A stretch of DNA of 64,000 nt from an uncultured Candidatus Melainabacteria bacterium (GCA_934754505.1 CAKVIE010000008.1:1-64000), one strand, 5' to 3'. Shown: positions 18,508 to 27,824, counted from the stretch's first letter. A program made the numbers and translations. Notes: generated from the letters alone by a model not told the origin.

Positions 18508-18718
18508 AACCGTCTTGGTATCCTCGCATTAAACGTGACTTCGGTTTGACGCTTGCAAAGACTTCGTCTTTTTACCGTCAAGTCCTCCGCACTCTGCTCG
18601 GACACCGCTCGAACCATTACAAAACTTCGTTTTGTGGTTCTCGTCCCTTATTTTCAATTTTTTTCTGTTTTTCTAATTTTTTACACTAAAAAATAGCCTT
18701 AAATGGCTCTTTCTTCTT

Positions 18719-18735
18719 TATGGTGGGCGATGCGG
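18719..18735. repeat. Second copy of the 17-bp repeat, within tRNA-Val
   Basis: This copy is identical to 18491-18507 and its last 15 bases belong to tRNA-Val. The 211 bases between the copies hold short hairpins (for example AAAGAC-TTC-GTCTTT near 18561) and no gene. Confidence 0.75.
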
Positions 18736-18796
18736 GACTCGAACCCACGACCCCCACAATGTCAATGTGATGCGCTACCAACTGCGCCAACCGCCC
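18721..18796 (-). tRNA. tRNA-Val (anticodon GAC)
   Basis: On the minus strand, GGGCGGT pairs with ATCGCCC in the acceptor stem. The anticodon stem TCACA/TGTGG encloses loop TTGACAT (anticodon GAC), the T-arm has GGTTCGAGTCC, and the CCA end is encoded at 18723-18721. The gene appears intact, although its 3' end is duplicated to the left as a probable attachment site. Confidence 0.95.
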
Positions 18797-18813
18797 ATAA
18801 CTTTTATGTTTTG

Positions 18814-18841
18814 ATTATAACATAAAAGTTTTTTTTGCAAA
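18814..18841 (-). promoter_or_regulatory. tRNA-Val promoter
   Basis: On the minus strand TTTGCA (-35), a 16-base spacer and an extended -10 TGTTATAAT lie 17 bases before the tRNA. The same sequence forms a 12-bp inverted repeat (AACTTTTATGTT / AACATAAAAGTT) followed by T on the plus strand, so it could also stop plus-strand transcription. The -35 begins right beside the ade stop codon. Confidence 0.55.
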
Positions 18842-18842
18842 G

Positions 18843-20576
18843 CTATTTTTGTACCGACGTTTCTTCTGTATCAAAAATATCAATGAATTTGAACTCATTT
18901 ACGTCAAATACACCTTTATCCGTAATCTTGATATCTGGAATTACCGACAATGAAAGGAATGCCATTGTCATAAACGGATCTTCAAGATTACAGCCGATTT
19001 TCTTAACGCCCTCTTTTAAATCATGACATTGCTTTAACACTGTTTCAAACGGTTGATCTGACATCAAACCTGCTATCGGAAGCGGTAATTTCGAAACGAC
19101 TTCGCCGTTATTTACAACGATTTTGCCGCCTTGTGACTTAACAAGCTCAATAGCCGCAACTTCCATATCTCTGTCATTTGTTCCGACAACAATCATATTG
19201 TGCGAATCGTGAGCAACAGTTGAAGCAATAGCACCTGATTTCAAACCAAAGCCTTTAACAAAACCTTTTCCGATATTACCTGTTGCCTTGTGTCTTTCAA
19301 ATACCATTATTTTCAATACGTCATTTTCGATGTCTGCTTCCGCAAAACCGTCAACTACCTTAACTTTCGTTGTAATACCTTTTGTCAAAAGCGTACCGGG
19401 AACAATTTCCATTGCTCTTACCGTATCTGATTTTGCAGGAATTTTGAAATCATCGTGTTCAATCCATTTTACGTTTACAGAACCTCTTAATTTTGGAACT
19501 TCAGTATGCTCAACATCGCAAACAAGTTTTCCGTCACGAGCAACAATTTCGCCGCTTTCAAAAACTAAAGACGGTTTAAAATCTTTCAAATTATCGAAAA
19601 CGAGCATATTTGCCTTATATCCGGGGGCAATAGCACCCAAGTCGGTCAAACCGAAATACTCAGCCGTATTGATTGATGCAACCTTGATTGCTGTAATCGG
19701 GTCAATACCTGCTTCGACACATTGTCTTACCATATCGTTGATATGACCTTTTAAATCCGTCGGGTGTCTGTCATCGGTTACAAAAATACAACGATGCGTG
19801 TTTTTCGTTCTTAATACAGGGATTAAGGGTTGCAAATCTTTTGCTGCGGAACCTTCTCTAATCATAATGTACATTCCCAAACCAAGTTTTTCGGTTGCTT
19901 CTTCTGGAGTTGTGCATTCGTGATCGGACATTACACCTGCTGCAACATATCCGCATAAATTTTTACCGCTCAACCCCGGAGCATGCCCGTCAATTTTCTT
20001 ATGTTTAGAAAGTCCCAATTTAAGTTTTGACATGACCTCCTTATCGCAGTTCAAAACCCCCGGGAAATTCATCATTTCAGCAACACCGAGAATACCTTGA
20101 GAATCTATTAAAAGGGATAAATCATAGCTTGTAAGCTCAAAACCTGAAGTTTCCGATTGAGTTGCGGGAACGCATGACGGGAGCATCATGTAAACTTGGA
20201 GAGGCAAGTCTTTGCATGCTTCTCTCATAAAGCTGATACCGTGCAAACCAAAAACGTTAGAAATTTCGTGAGGGTCTGCCATAACAGTTACAGTACCTTC
20301 GGGGACAACTGCTTTTGCAAATTCTTTCGGTAAACACATTGAACTTTCGATGTGGACGTGACCGTCAATAAACGCAGGGGTGACATAAGCACCGTTGACG
20401 TCAATTTCTTTTTCGCCTTGATAACCGTCGCCGATTCCAGCAATTCTTCCGTCATAAACAGCAATATCAGTTTTTTTGATTTCGTCGTTGAATACGTTTA
20501 CAAGATTGGCATTTTTGATAACCAAATCTGCTTTTTCTTGACCACGAGCGACTCTTATAAGTTTTTCGGTATCCAT
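18843..20576 (-). CDS. ade: Adenine deaminase
   Basis: The 577-residue amidohydrolase converts adenine to hypoxanthine and ammonia in purine salvage. Features of the Ade family are VTPAFIDGHVHIESSM (metal-binding HxH), MADPHEISNVFG, the GHAPGLSGKNL block with its His, SDHECTTPEEA, and the C-terminal domain motif VAHDSHNMIVVG. Length is normal. The ATG at 20576 is chosen because AGGAG lies seven bases upstream; another ATG 21 bases earlier has no such site. The gene is transcribed toward tRNA-Val with no terminator visible between them. Confidence 0.96.
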   Translation of the reverse strand: MDTEKLIRVARGQEKADLVIKNANLVNVFNDEIKKTDIAVYDGRIAGIGDGYQGEKEIDVNGAYVTPAFIDGHVHIESSMCLPKEFAKAVVPEGTVTVMADPHEISNVFGLHGISFMREACKDLPLQVYMMLPSCVPATQSETSGFELTSYDLSLLIDSQGILGVAEMMNFPGVLNCDKEVMSKLKLGLSKHKKIDGHAPGLSGKNLCGYVAAGVMSDHECTTPEEATEKLGLGMYIMIREGSAAKDLQPLIPVLRTKNTHRCIFVTDDRHPTDLKGHINDMVRQCVEAGIDPITAIKVASINTAEYFGLTDLGAIAPGYKANMLVFDNLKDFKPSLVFESGEIVARDGKLVCDVEHTEVPKLRGSVNVKWIEHDDFKIPAKSDTVRAMEIVPGTLLTKGITTKVKVVDGFAEADIENDVLKIMVFERHKATGNIGKGFVKGFGLKSGAIASTVAHDSHNMIVVGTNDRDMEVAAIELVKSQGGKIVVNNGEVVSKLPLPIAGLMSDQPFETVLKQCHDLKEGVKKIGCNLEDPFMTMAFLSLSVIPDIKITDKGVFDVNEFKFIDIFDTEETSVQK

Positions 20577-20707
20577 TTTATTCTCCTGATTACACAACTT
20601 CTATTAAATATTATTTTAGCACGGAATAATTTTTTTTATAACAAATTTGATACAAAACATAATATTTACGTAATATTTACAGCTCTTTAAGATCCGTAAA
20701 ATTTTTA

Positions 20708-20736
20708 TTGAGAAACTCTTATGCTTTATGTATCAT
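20708..20736 (+). promoter_or_regulatory. rluB promoter, leaderless
   Basis: TTGAGA (-35), a 17-base spacer and TATCAT (-10) lie six bases before the ATG at 20743. No ribosome binding site is visible. Confidence 0.5.
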
Positions 20737-20742
20737 AAAAAT

Positions 20743-21534
20743 ATGAAAAAGAAGATTAGCGAAAAAGTCAGAATAAATAAATATATTGCGGAAAGCGGAC
20801 TTTGTTCAAGAAGAAAAGCCGACGAATTGATACAAAACGGTCAAGTCAAAGTCAACGGCAAGGTTGTGACGGATTTTTCGACCGCCGTAAATAATGCCGA
20901 TAAAATAACAGTTCAAGGCAAACCGCTCATTTCTAAAAAAGAATATACATACATAAGATATTACAAACCTGCCGGTTACATTACAACAAAAAGTGATGAA
21001 AAAGGCAGAAAAACAATTTACGATTTGCTTCCGCCCGAAGTGCAGGATTTAAAACCCGTCGGCAGACTCGATAAAGCCTCAACAGGTCTTTTGATAATGA
21101 CTGATGACGGTGATTTGATAAATAAAATGACTCACCCGAGTGTAAAAATTCCAAAAGTTTATAGAGTTTGCCTCGAAGGAAAAATCGAGCAAAACGACCT
21201 TATCCGTTGGGCAAAAGGTATTGAAATCGAAAAAGGCAAAATCGCTTATGCAGAAGCTCAATTTGAAGATTTTGAAGACGGAAACTCAATATTAACAGTA
21301 GTTTTAAGACAAGGAATGAACCGTCAGATAAGAAAAATGGCAGATGCAATAGGACACCCTGTAATTTCTCTTAAACGAACTCACCACGGCTCTATTGACC
21401 TTTTAGGCGTTCAAAAAGGTGCTTTTAAATACTTGAAGCCTAATCAAGTCAACGAATTAAAACAATATATTGCAAAAATCGAAAGAGAAACGCTTAAAAA
21501 TAAAAACAGCAAACAAAATAAAAACAACAAATAG
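20743..21534 (+). CDS. rluB: 23S rRNA pseudouridine synthase, RsuA/RluB family
   Basis: The protein has 263 residues from the ATG at 20743. An S4 RNA-binding domain (about residues 6-60, RINKYIAESGLCSRRKADEL) is followed by the RsuA/RluB/RluE catalytic domain. The catalytic Asp sits in PVGRLDKASTGLL, and the family blocks YYKPAGYITT and LRQGMNRQIRKM are present. It isomerises a specific uridine in rRNA, more likely 23S than 16S judging from length and the S4 domain. The C-terminus is a Lys/Asn-rich tail. The start at 20743 fits a leaderless transcript; an in-frame ATG at 20728 would lie upstream of the predicted -10. Its TAG stop lies inside the first of four palindromic repeats. Confidence 0.9.
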   Translation: MKKKISEKVRINKYIAESGLCSRRKADELIQNGQVKVNGKVVTDFSTAVNNADKITVQGKPLISKKEYTYIRYYKPAGYITTKSDEKGRKTIYDLLPPEVQDLKPVGRLDKASTGLLIMTDDGDLINKMTHPSVKIPKVYRVCLEGKIEQNDLIRWAKGIEIEKGKIAYAEAQFEDFEDGNSILTVVLRQGMNRQIRKMADAIGHPVISLKRTHHGSIDLLGVQKGAFKYLKPNQVNELKQYIAKIERETLKNKNSKQNKNNK

Positions 21535-21692
21535 TGCTTTATCTTGCAACAACTCAAAAATTACAAACACAACCCCAAAAAACAACAAATAGTGTTTTAT
21601 TGCGACAAAATAGAAACATCAGAACGAGGCAAAACACCATTAGTGTTTTAAGAGTCACAATAAAGCCAAAACATCAAAACACTATCTGTGGT
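21521..21692. repeat. Cluster of four AAAACAC...GTGTTTT palindromic repeats
   Basis: Copies lie at 21521-21540, 21579-21598, 21631-21649 and 21676-21692 between the convergent rluB and rlmH genes. The third, AAAACACCATTAGTGTTTT, is the best. The first contains the rluB stop TAG and the fourth, read on the minus strand, contains the rlmH stop TAG. Each could form a short hairpin with AAAACAC/GTGTTTT stems. Confidence 0.65.
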
Positions 21693-22152
21693 ATGACTCG
21701 TTGTTGTTAATTTTACAAGCTCGATAAATTTGTTCTGCAAGAATAATTCTTATCATTTGGTGAGTAAAAGTCATTTTTGAAAAACTGATTTTAAAATTAG
21801 AAATATCCGAAACTTTTTTGTGTAAACCGTTTGCACCGCCTATAATAAAAACGAGTTCCGAAATTCCGCTGTTTGTTAAATCTTTTATTTTGGAGGCAAA
21901 ATCTTCGGAAGACAGCATTTTCCCGAGAATTTCGAGCGTGATGATGTATGAATCGGGCTTTATTGCAGCGAGAATTTTATCCGCTTCAATTTCCTTGTAT
22001 TTTTCGGCAAGTGACTCATCAAGAATGCGTTCGGCAGGTATTTCAACAACCGAAAGACGAAAATACGGCGACAATCGTTTGATATATTCATCAACCGCTG
22101 ATTTAACATAGTTTTCTTTAATTTTCCCGACCGCAATAATTTTTATGTTCAT
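21682..22152 (-). CDS. rlmH: 23S rRNA pseudouridine1915 N3-methyltransferase
   Basis: The 156-residue SPOUT-class methyltransferase modifies the pseudouridine at position 1915 of 23S rRNA (helix 69), using S-adenosylmethionine. Family marks are the N-terminal MNIKIIAVGKIKENY, the FIIGGANGLHKKV knot region and the C-terminal FTHQMIRIILAEQIYRA...YHR end that binds the substrate. The ATG at 22152 restores the standard length; an upstream in-frame start adds 13 unrelated residues. TACAAT lies seven bases before this ATG and there is no ribosome binding site, so this transcript may also be leaderless. The gene is convergent with rluB. Confidence 0.95.
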   Translation of the reverse strand: MNIKIIAVGKIKENYVKSAVDEYIKRLSPYFRLSVVEIPAERILDESLAEKYKEIEADKILAAIKPDSYIITLEILGKMLSSEDFASKIKDLTNSGISELVFIIGGANGLHKKVSDISNFKISFSKMTFTHQMIRIILAEQIYRACKINNNESYHR

Positions 22153-22307
22153 ACACAGAATTGTAACAGAAACAAAAGCTTTAAAATACAATTTTTATTT
22201 GTTTTTAATAGCGGAAAATGTTATCTTAACTGTTTTTTATATAAAACTTTTATAAAATTGTTTTTTCTGATAAAATATAGACAAATACACACAAAAGAGA
22301 AAATATT

Positions 22308-24122
22308 ATGTTAAAAAAAGAATGTCTTAAGATAGTTGAAGATGCGGTGAAAGCGGCTATTGCCAACAATGATGCAGGGCAGCTTACGAATGATAATTTA
22401 CCTGCTTTCAATGCAGAAGTACCAAAAAATCGTGATTTCGGCGATTTTGCAGTGAATGTTGCAAGTTTATGCAGATTTACGAGAAAATCACCGTTTGACA
22501 CGGCAAAGACTGTTGTTAAATATATGGGAATAACTTCAGATGAACCTGTTGACAAAAAAGAACTTGAAAACTTTGAAATAACTGTTGCAAACGGTTTTAT
22601 CAACTTCAAAGTCAAAGACTCGGCACTTCGCTCGATTATCTATTCAAATATAAAAGAAATTTTGACGAACAAAACCGATTTTGCAAGCAATAATATCGGA
22701 AACGGCGAAAAATACATCGTTGAATACGTCAGTGCAAACCCGACAGGACCGTTTCACATCGGACACGGACGCTGGGCTGCAGTCGGAAGTACGCTTGCAA
22801 ATGTTATGAAGAAATGCGGTTTTGATGTTTATCAGGAATTTTACGTTAATGATGCAGGCAATCAAATTAATAATTTAGGACGTTCTTTGTACATCAGAGT
22901 AATGCAGCAGCTCGGCAAAGACATTGATTTTCCGCAAAATGACGACAATTCAAAATCATATTACACAGGTGATTATTTAATTGATTGTGCAAAAAAATTC
23001 ATAGATGAAAACCCTGATTTGGCAAAAGAAATGAAAGATGCCGACAAATCAGAAGCGGATTTGGATTTACATAAAAAACTTTCTTTATATGCAAAAAACG
23101 ATATGCTTGCAAAACAAAAGGCATTGCTTGAAAATTTTGAAACACATTTTGATAATTTTTATTTTGAAACTTCATTGCACGAAAGAGGCGATGTTCAAAG
23201 ATGTCTTGACAAATTGCAAGAAAAAGGTGTTTTGTACGAAAAAGACGGAGCTTTATGGTTCAAAACCACTGATTACGGCGATGACCAAGACCGTGTAATT
23301 AAGAAAACAGACGGTTCTTATACATATTTGACGGCCGATATTGCTTATCATTACGATAAATTTGAAAGAGGTTTCTCTAAATTAATTGATATTTGGGGAG
23401 CAGACCACCACGGATACATTCCGAGAATGCGTGCTTCAATAGAGGCTTTAGGTCACAATCCAAACGCATTAATTGTTTTGCTCGGTCAACTTGTAAATTT
23501 ATCTCTTAACGGAGAACAAGTCAGAATGGGCAAAAGAACAAAAATGGTTACATTAGACGAATTGATTGACGAAGTCGGTGTTGATGCAACAAGATTTTGG
23601 ATGATTATGAGAAACATTGATACAACATTAGAATTTGATGTTGAACTTGCTAAATCAAAGACAGATGAAAATCCTGTCTTTTACGTTCAATACGCACATG
23701 CAAGAGCTTGCTCAATACTTCGTAATGCGGTTAACGAACATAATGACGTGGTTAATAAAAAAGTTAATCCTCCGATGTTTACGCAGAAAGAAATTGACAA
23801 TTATTTCAACAGCTTAAATTCTCAAAACTTTGATATTTTATGGAAAAATGAAAAAGATTTTGAAGAAATTCAAAGATTGAGTGAAAAACTTGCAGAATAC
23901 AAACAAGTGGTAATAAATGCCGCAACTCAATATTCACCGTATTTAATAACGAAGTATTTAAGAGAATTGGCTGCAGTTTTCCATAAATTTTATGCTTCAA
24001 CGAGAATTTTGTCGGAAGATAAGGAAAATTCTTTGGCAAAACTTGCATTGGTGCAATCGGTAATATATGTTCTGAAATCAGGGCTTATGTTAATTGGTGC
24101 AACGGCTCCCGAGAGAATGTAG
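22308..24122 (+). CDS. argS: Arginyl-tRNA synthetase
   Basis: The 604-residue class Ia synthetase charges tRNA-Arg. The ANPTGPFHIGHGRW segment contains the HIGH motif, and QEFYVNDAGNQI is typical of ArgRS. The second signature is the divergent MGKRTKMVTLDELIDEVG, and the DALR-type anticodon-binding domain ends the protein (about residues 485-604). Length is slightly above the family average. An AGAG lies 10-13 bases before the ATG. It is followed after 69 bases by accD, which has its own promoter. Confidence 0.97.
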   Translation: MLKKECLKIVEDAVKAAIANNDAGQLTNDNLPAFNAEVPKNRDFGDFAVNVASLCRFTRKSPFDTAKTVVKYMGITSDEPVDKKELENFEITVANGFINFKVKDSALRSIIYSNIKEILTNKTDFASNNIGNGEKYIVEYVSANPTGPFHIGHGRWAAVGSTLANVMKKCGFDVYQEFYVNDAGNQINNLGRSLYIRVMQQLGKDIDFPQNDDNSKSYYTGDYLIDCAKKFIDENPDLAKEMKDADKSEADLDLHKKLSLYAKNDMLAKQKALLENFETHFDNFYFETSLHERGDVQRCLDKLQEKGVLYEKDGALWFKTTDYGDDQDRVIKKTDGSYTYLTADIAYHYDKFERGFSKLIDIWGADHHGYIPRMRASIEALGHNPNALIVLLGQLVNLSLNGEQVRMGKRTKMVTLDELIDEVGVDATRFWMIMRNIDTTLEFDVELAKSKTDENPVFYVQYAHARACSILRNAVNEHNDVVNKKVNPPMFTQKEIDNYFNSLNSQNFDILWKNEKDFEEIQRLSEKLAEYKQVVINAATQYSPYLITKYLRELAAVFHKFYASTRILSEDKENSLAKLALVQSVIYVLKSGLMLIGATAPERM

Positions 24123-24139
24123 TTTGGAATGTAAATTTT

Positions 24140-24168
24140 TTGCCGAACCGTAAAAAGTTTGCTAAAAT
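24140..24168 (+). promoter_or_regulatory. Promoter of accD-accA-prmA-kdsB
   Basis: TTGCCG (-35), a 17-base spacer and TAAAAT (-10) lie 23 bases before the accD ATG. Confidence 0.5.
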
Positions 24169-24191
24169 TTAATTGAAAGAGAATTGAAAAA

Positions 24192-25184
24192 ATGACAATA
24201 AAAGATTGGTTTAATAAAAGAAAAGAGCTTCAAATAGCACACAGAGAGCTTGAAGAAGCACAAATCGATGACAGCATCGGTAAACTTTGGATAAAATGTT
24301 ATAATTGCGATGCACAACTTTTAAAAAAAGATGTTGAAGACAACTTAAACGTATGCCCGCAATGTCAATATCATTTCAGAATAAACTCCGAAACAAGAAT
24401 AAAACAATTATTTGACGAACATTCATTTAAAGAAATGTTCAAAGATGTTTTGCCTTGCGACCCGTTGGAATTTGTTGATACGGAATCATACAAAAACAGA
24501 TTAAAGGCAGCAAAAGAGAAAACAAACCTTGACGAAGCAGTAAGATGCGGAACGGCAAAAATTCACGGGGAACAAGTAGCCGTAGCTGTTATGGATTTTG
24601 AATACATGGGCGGTTCAATGGGAAGTGTAGTCGGAGAAAAGATTACAAGAACTATGGAATACGCTTTGAAAAAGAAGATTCCTATGATAGCAATCACGGC
24701 ATCGGGCGGTGCAAGAATGCAGGAAAGTGCCTTGAGTTTAATGCAAATGGCTAAAACAAGCTGTGCCATTGCTCGATTGAATGAGGCAGGAATACTTTAC
24801 ATAACGGTATTGACAGAGCCGACATTTGGCGGAGTTACTGCAAGTTTTGCAACATTAGGCGATGTAATTATTGCCGAACAAGGTGCAAGAATTGGTTTTG
24901 CAGGCAGACGTGTTATTGAACAGACTATAAAACAAAATTTACCGTCAGATTTCCAAACAGCAGAATACTTGATGAAATATGGTCAAATTGATGTTTTATC
25001 GGCAAGAAAAGATTTAAGAGAAAATTTATACAAAATCTTGAAATTACACAAACCGTACAGTGCCGAGGAAAAAGAACCCGAAGCAAAGCACACAAAAGAA
25101 AAAACGAAAGCAGCTGCATCAAAACATAACAGCAAAGAAAAATCTAAAAAAACAAAAGTTGAGGTAAAAGATGTTAATGCTTAA
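24192..25184 (+). CDS. accD: Acetyl-CoA carboxylase carboxyltransferase, beta subunit
   Basis: The 330-residue protein, with AccA, transfers the carboxyl group from biotin to acetyl-CoA, the committed step of fatty-acid synthesis. The N-terminal zinc ribbon is intact (CYNCDAQ and CPQCQYHF, about residues 37-58). The crotonase-like domain follows, with GGSMGSVVGEKI, ASGGARMQES and EPTFGGVTASFA. A Lys/Glu-rich tail of about 45 residues (from KEPEAKH) is longer than usual and probably disordered. The accA ribosome binding site (GAGGT) and start codon lie in the coding sequence of this tail, so the two subunits are translationally coupled with a 14-base overlap. Confidence 0.96.
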   Translation: MTIKDWFNKRKELQIAHRELEEAQIDDSIGKLWIKCYNCDAQLLKKDVEDNLNVCPQCQYHFRINSETRIKQLFDEHSFKEMFKDVLPCDPLEFVDTESYKNRLKAAKEKTNLDEAVRCGTAKIHGEQVAVAVMDFEYMGGSMGSVVGEKITRTMEYALKKKIPMIAITASGGARMQESALSLMQMAKTSCAIARLNEAGILYITVLTEPTFGGVTASFATLGDVIIAEQGARIGFAGRRVIEQTIKQNLPSDFQTAEYLMKYGQIDVLSARKDLRENLYKILKLHKPYSAEEKEPEAKHTKEKTKAAASKHNSKEKSKKTKVEVKDVNA

Positions 25185-26121
25185 ATTTGAAAAGCCCTTG
25201 TACGACATAAGGGAAAAAATAGAAGAACTTCAAGAAATAGGTAATAAATCGGAAAAAGATATGACATCTGAAATACAACAATTTGAAAAAGCGGCGGAAG
25301 ATTTTGCAGATGAATTATATGCAAATTTGACCCCATCACAAAAGATACAAATAGCAAGACACCCTGAAAGACCTAATTTTACGGACTTTGTCGAAAGAAT
25401 TTCCGAAAATTTCATAGAATTTCACGGTGACAGAGAAGGAACGGACGATAGAGCTATTGTCGGCGGGCCTGCTGAAATTGACGGTATTCCCGTTATGATA
25501 ATCGGTACTTATAAAGGCAAATCGACAAAAGAAAATCTCGTTCACAACTTCGGAATGCCGCAGCCGCAAGGTTACAGAAAAGCATTGAGATTATTCAAAC
25601 ACGCAGAAAGATTTAACATGCCCGTCGTCACCTTGATAGACACACCGGGGGCATATCCCGGGATAAAGGCAGAAGAAACTGCACAAGGAACAGCGATTGC
25701 TGTAAACCTTGCAGAACTTGCGAAATTGAAAGTTCCCGTAATTGCGGTTATCACAGGCGAAGGCTGTTCGGGCGGAGCTTTAGGATTAGCAGTTGCGAAT
25801 AAAGTTTTGATGTTGGAACACGCTTATTACACAGTTATTTCTCCCGAAGGTTGTGCATCAATTTTATGGAGAGATGCATCGCTTGCCGATAAAGCCGCAA
25901 ACGCTTTGAAAATTACGGCAGATGATTTATTAAAATTCGATATCATTGATGAAATCGTAAAAGAACCAAGAGGCGGTGCTCATTACGACTACGATTTGGC
26001 AGCAAAAAATTTGAAGAAAAAAATTCTCAAATGCTTAAAAGAATTAATGCCAATGTCATCTGATGAACTTCGCAACGACAGATACGATAAATTCAGAACA
26101 AAAGGTGTAATTGCTCAATGA
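25171..26121 (+). CDS. accA: Acetyl-CoA carboxylase carboxyltransferase, alpha subunit
   Basis: The 316-residue partner of AccD is cytosolic. Family blocks in order are FEKPLYDIREKIEEL at the N-terminus, FIEFHGDREGTDDRA, FGMPQPQGYRKALRLF, TLIDTPGAYPG, GEGCSGGALGLAVAN and SPEGCASILWRDA, the last two shaping the carboxybiotin/CoA site. Its length matches the family. It starts inside accD, and its TGA overlaps the ATG of prmA (ATGA, 26118-26121), so expression of the three genes is tightly linked. Confidence 0.97.
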   Translation: MLMLKFEKPLYDIREKIEELQEIGNKSEKDMTSEIQQFEKAAEDFADELYANLTPSQKIQIARHPERPNFTDFVERISENFIEFHGDREGTDDRAIVGGPAEIDGIPVMIIGTYKGKSTKENLVHNFGMPQPQGYRKALRLFKHAERFNMPVVTLIDTPGAYPGIKAEETAQGTAIAVNLAELAKLKVPVIAVITGEGCSGGALGLAVANKVLMLEHAYYTVISPEGCASILWRDASLADKAANALKITADDLLKFDIIDEIVKEPRGGAHYDYDLAAKNLKKKILKCLKELMPMSSDELRNDRYDKFRTKGVIAQ

Positions 26122-27026
26122 CGGTTTATCACGAAATAGCAATAAAAATCAATCCTGTATGTGCAGATGTTGTCTGCGATATTTGTCAGGAAAATTTTAA
26201 CTGTGAAGGCATCATAACTTCCGTTCAAGAATTTAAGAAAACCGAATTAACGAAAACCGTTGACGATGTTATCAAAGCCTATGTCACTGACGAAGATTTG
26301 GATTTTGATGAAATCCGGACTTTTTTCCATAAAAAACGTGATGAAATAAAGGAAAAAGAAATATTTTCAGAAGATATAGGAACTTGGGATATCACAATAA
26401 CCCTGCAGCCTGACGAGGATTGGTCAAAGAAATGGAAAGAACATTGGAAACCCTCTCATATTACGGATAAAATTGTAATTTGTCCGAGTTGGGAAAATTA
26501 TCAACCTAAATCTGATGAAAAAGTTATTATTTTAGACCCCGGAAATGCTTTTGGAACGGGAACTCACGCAACAACAAGACTTTGTGCACAAGCAATAGAA
26601 AAATATGTTAAAAACGGCGACACAGTTGCCGATGTGGGCTGCGGTTCAGGTATTTTAGCAATTTGTGCCGCAAAAACAGGTGCAAAAGAAACAGATGCCG
26701 TTGATAATGACGAAACAGCCGTCATTACAGCAAAAGAGAATGCAGAGATAAATAAAACCAACATAAATTTTCAGACAGCAACTATTAGTGTTTTACCTTG
26801 TAATCATTATGATTTCGTTGCATCAAATATTTTGCACAATGTTTTAAGAGATATCATGCCCGACATTAAAAGCATTTTAAAAACGGGCGGGGTAGCAGTT
26901 TTAAGCGGAATTTTAGACGAAAAAGCCGAAATTGTTTACGATGCAATTATAAAAAATGAATTGACCATTCTTGAGAAAAACCAAGAAAAAGAGTGGGTTG
27001 CATTCGTTATAAAAAAGGAGAAATAA
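26118..27026 (+). CDS. prmA: Ribosomal protein L11 methyltransferase
   Basis: The 302-residue SAM-dependent methyltransferase trimethylates ribosomal protein L11. The N-terminal L11-binding domain is followed by LDPGNAFGTGTHATTRLC, the PrmA signature, then the SAM site VADVGCGSGILAICAAK and an N-x-x-x-N type motif (SNILHNVL, in place of NPPY). It is the third gene of the accDA operon; its TAA overlaps the kdsB ATG by one base. The pairing of lipid and ribosome genes here looks organisational, with no evident functional link. Confidence 0.93.
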   Translation: MTVYHEIAIKINPVCADVVCDICQENFNCEGIITSVQEFKKTELTKTVDDVIKAYVTDEDLDFDEIRTFFHKKRDEIKEKEIFSEDIGTWDITITLQPDEDWSKKWKEHWKPSHITDKIVICPSWENYQPKSDEKVIILDPGNAFGTGTHATTRLCAQAIEKYVKNGDTVADVGCGSGILAICAAKTGAKETDAVDNDETAVITAKENAEINKTNINFQTATISVLPCNHYDFVASNILHNVLRDIMPDIKSILKTGGVAVLSGILDEKAEIVYDAIIKNELTILEKNQEKEWVAFVIKKEK

Positions 27027-27757
27027 TGGAAAAGACAGCGATAATAATACCTGCGAGATATAACTCAAAGAGATTGAACGGCAAGCCGCTCATAAAAGTT
27101 TGCGACAAACCGATAATTCAATGGGTATGGGAACGTGCGAAATCTGTTGAAGGTGCTGATGAAGTAATTATTGCAACAGACAATAAAGAAATTTTTGACA
27201 CGGCAAAATCTTTTGGTGCAAACGTTGAAATGACATCTGAAAATCACAAATGCGGAAGCGACAGAATTGCGGAAGTTGCAGAAAGACACCCTGAATTTGA
27301 ATTAATCGTTAATTTGCAAGGCGATGAACCAATGATAGATCCTGCTTGTGTTGCAGAAGTTATTTCAGCTTTGAAAAACGATAAAAACGCAGATATTACA
27401 ACGCTTGTTACCTATGTTAGAGCAAACGATGACAAAGAAGATCCTAATATGGTAAAGGTTGTTTTCGATTGTAATAACTATGCTTTGTATTTTTCACGTT
27501 CAAAAATTCCTTATGAAAGAAATTATGACGTGGCTGATTTTTACAAACACATAGGAATTTACGGTTACAGACGTGAATCTTTGTTCAAAATGGTAAAACT
27601 TCCTCAACCGAAAATCGAACAAGCAGAAAGCCTTGAACAATTAAGAGCATTATATAACGGTATGAAAATCAAAGTCACACCTGTTATTTATGATTCAATC
27701 GGAATTGATACTATCGATGATTTAAACGCTTTTAAGAATTTGGTTGAAAAGAAATAG
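27026..27757 (+). CDS. kdsB: 3-deoxy-manno-octulosonate cytidylyltransferase
   Basis: The 243-residue enzyme makes CMP-Kdo from CTP and Kdo, activating the inner-core sugar of lipopolysaccharide. The nucleotide-binding start IIIPARYNSKRLNGKPL and the blocks ENHKCGSDRIAE, NLQGDEPMID and YFSRSKIPYERN are all typical of KdsB. The ATG at 27026 follows AAGGAG; an earlier in-frame alternative start lacks it. Presence of this gene is evidence for Kdo-containing LPS, which agrees with the LptD homologue at 36.7-39.1 kb. The operon ends at a strong hairpin just downstream. Confidence 0.95.
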   Translation: MEKTAIIIPARYNSKRLNGKPLIKVCDKPIIQWVWERAKSVEGADEVIIATDNKEIFDTAKSFGANVEMTSENHKCGSDRIAEVAERHPEFELIVNLQGDEPMIDPACVAEVISALKNDKNADITTLVTYVRANDDKEDPNMVKVVFDCNNYALYFSRSKIPYERNYDVADFYKHIGIYGYRRESLFKMVKLPQPKIEQAESLEQLRALYNGMKIKVTPVIYDSIGIDTIDDLNAFKNLVEKK

Positions 27758-27771
27758 CAAAATAATATACG

Positions 27772-27810
27772 AAAAACGGGATTGTTTTGAATAACAACCC
27801 CGTTTTTTTA
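27772..27810. terminator. Bidirectional terminator between kdsB and the DUF475 gene
   Basis: AAAACGGGATTGTT pairs with AACAACCCCGTTTT (one A-C mismatch), with T runs on both strands. It lies between two convergent genes. Confidence 0.85.
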
Positions 27811-27824
27811 TTGGAAAAATCAAA

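Noticed and set aside
18508..18689. C-terminal extension of the recombinase frame past the att repeat
   Set aside because: The frame simply stays open through a tRNA-derived repeat and hairpin sequence; residues there do not resemble a recombinase.
21541..21681. Possible small RNA between rluB and rlmH
   Set aside because: Only the palindromic repeats are seen; there is no promoter or T-tract terminator that would define a transcript.
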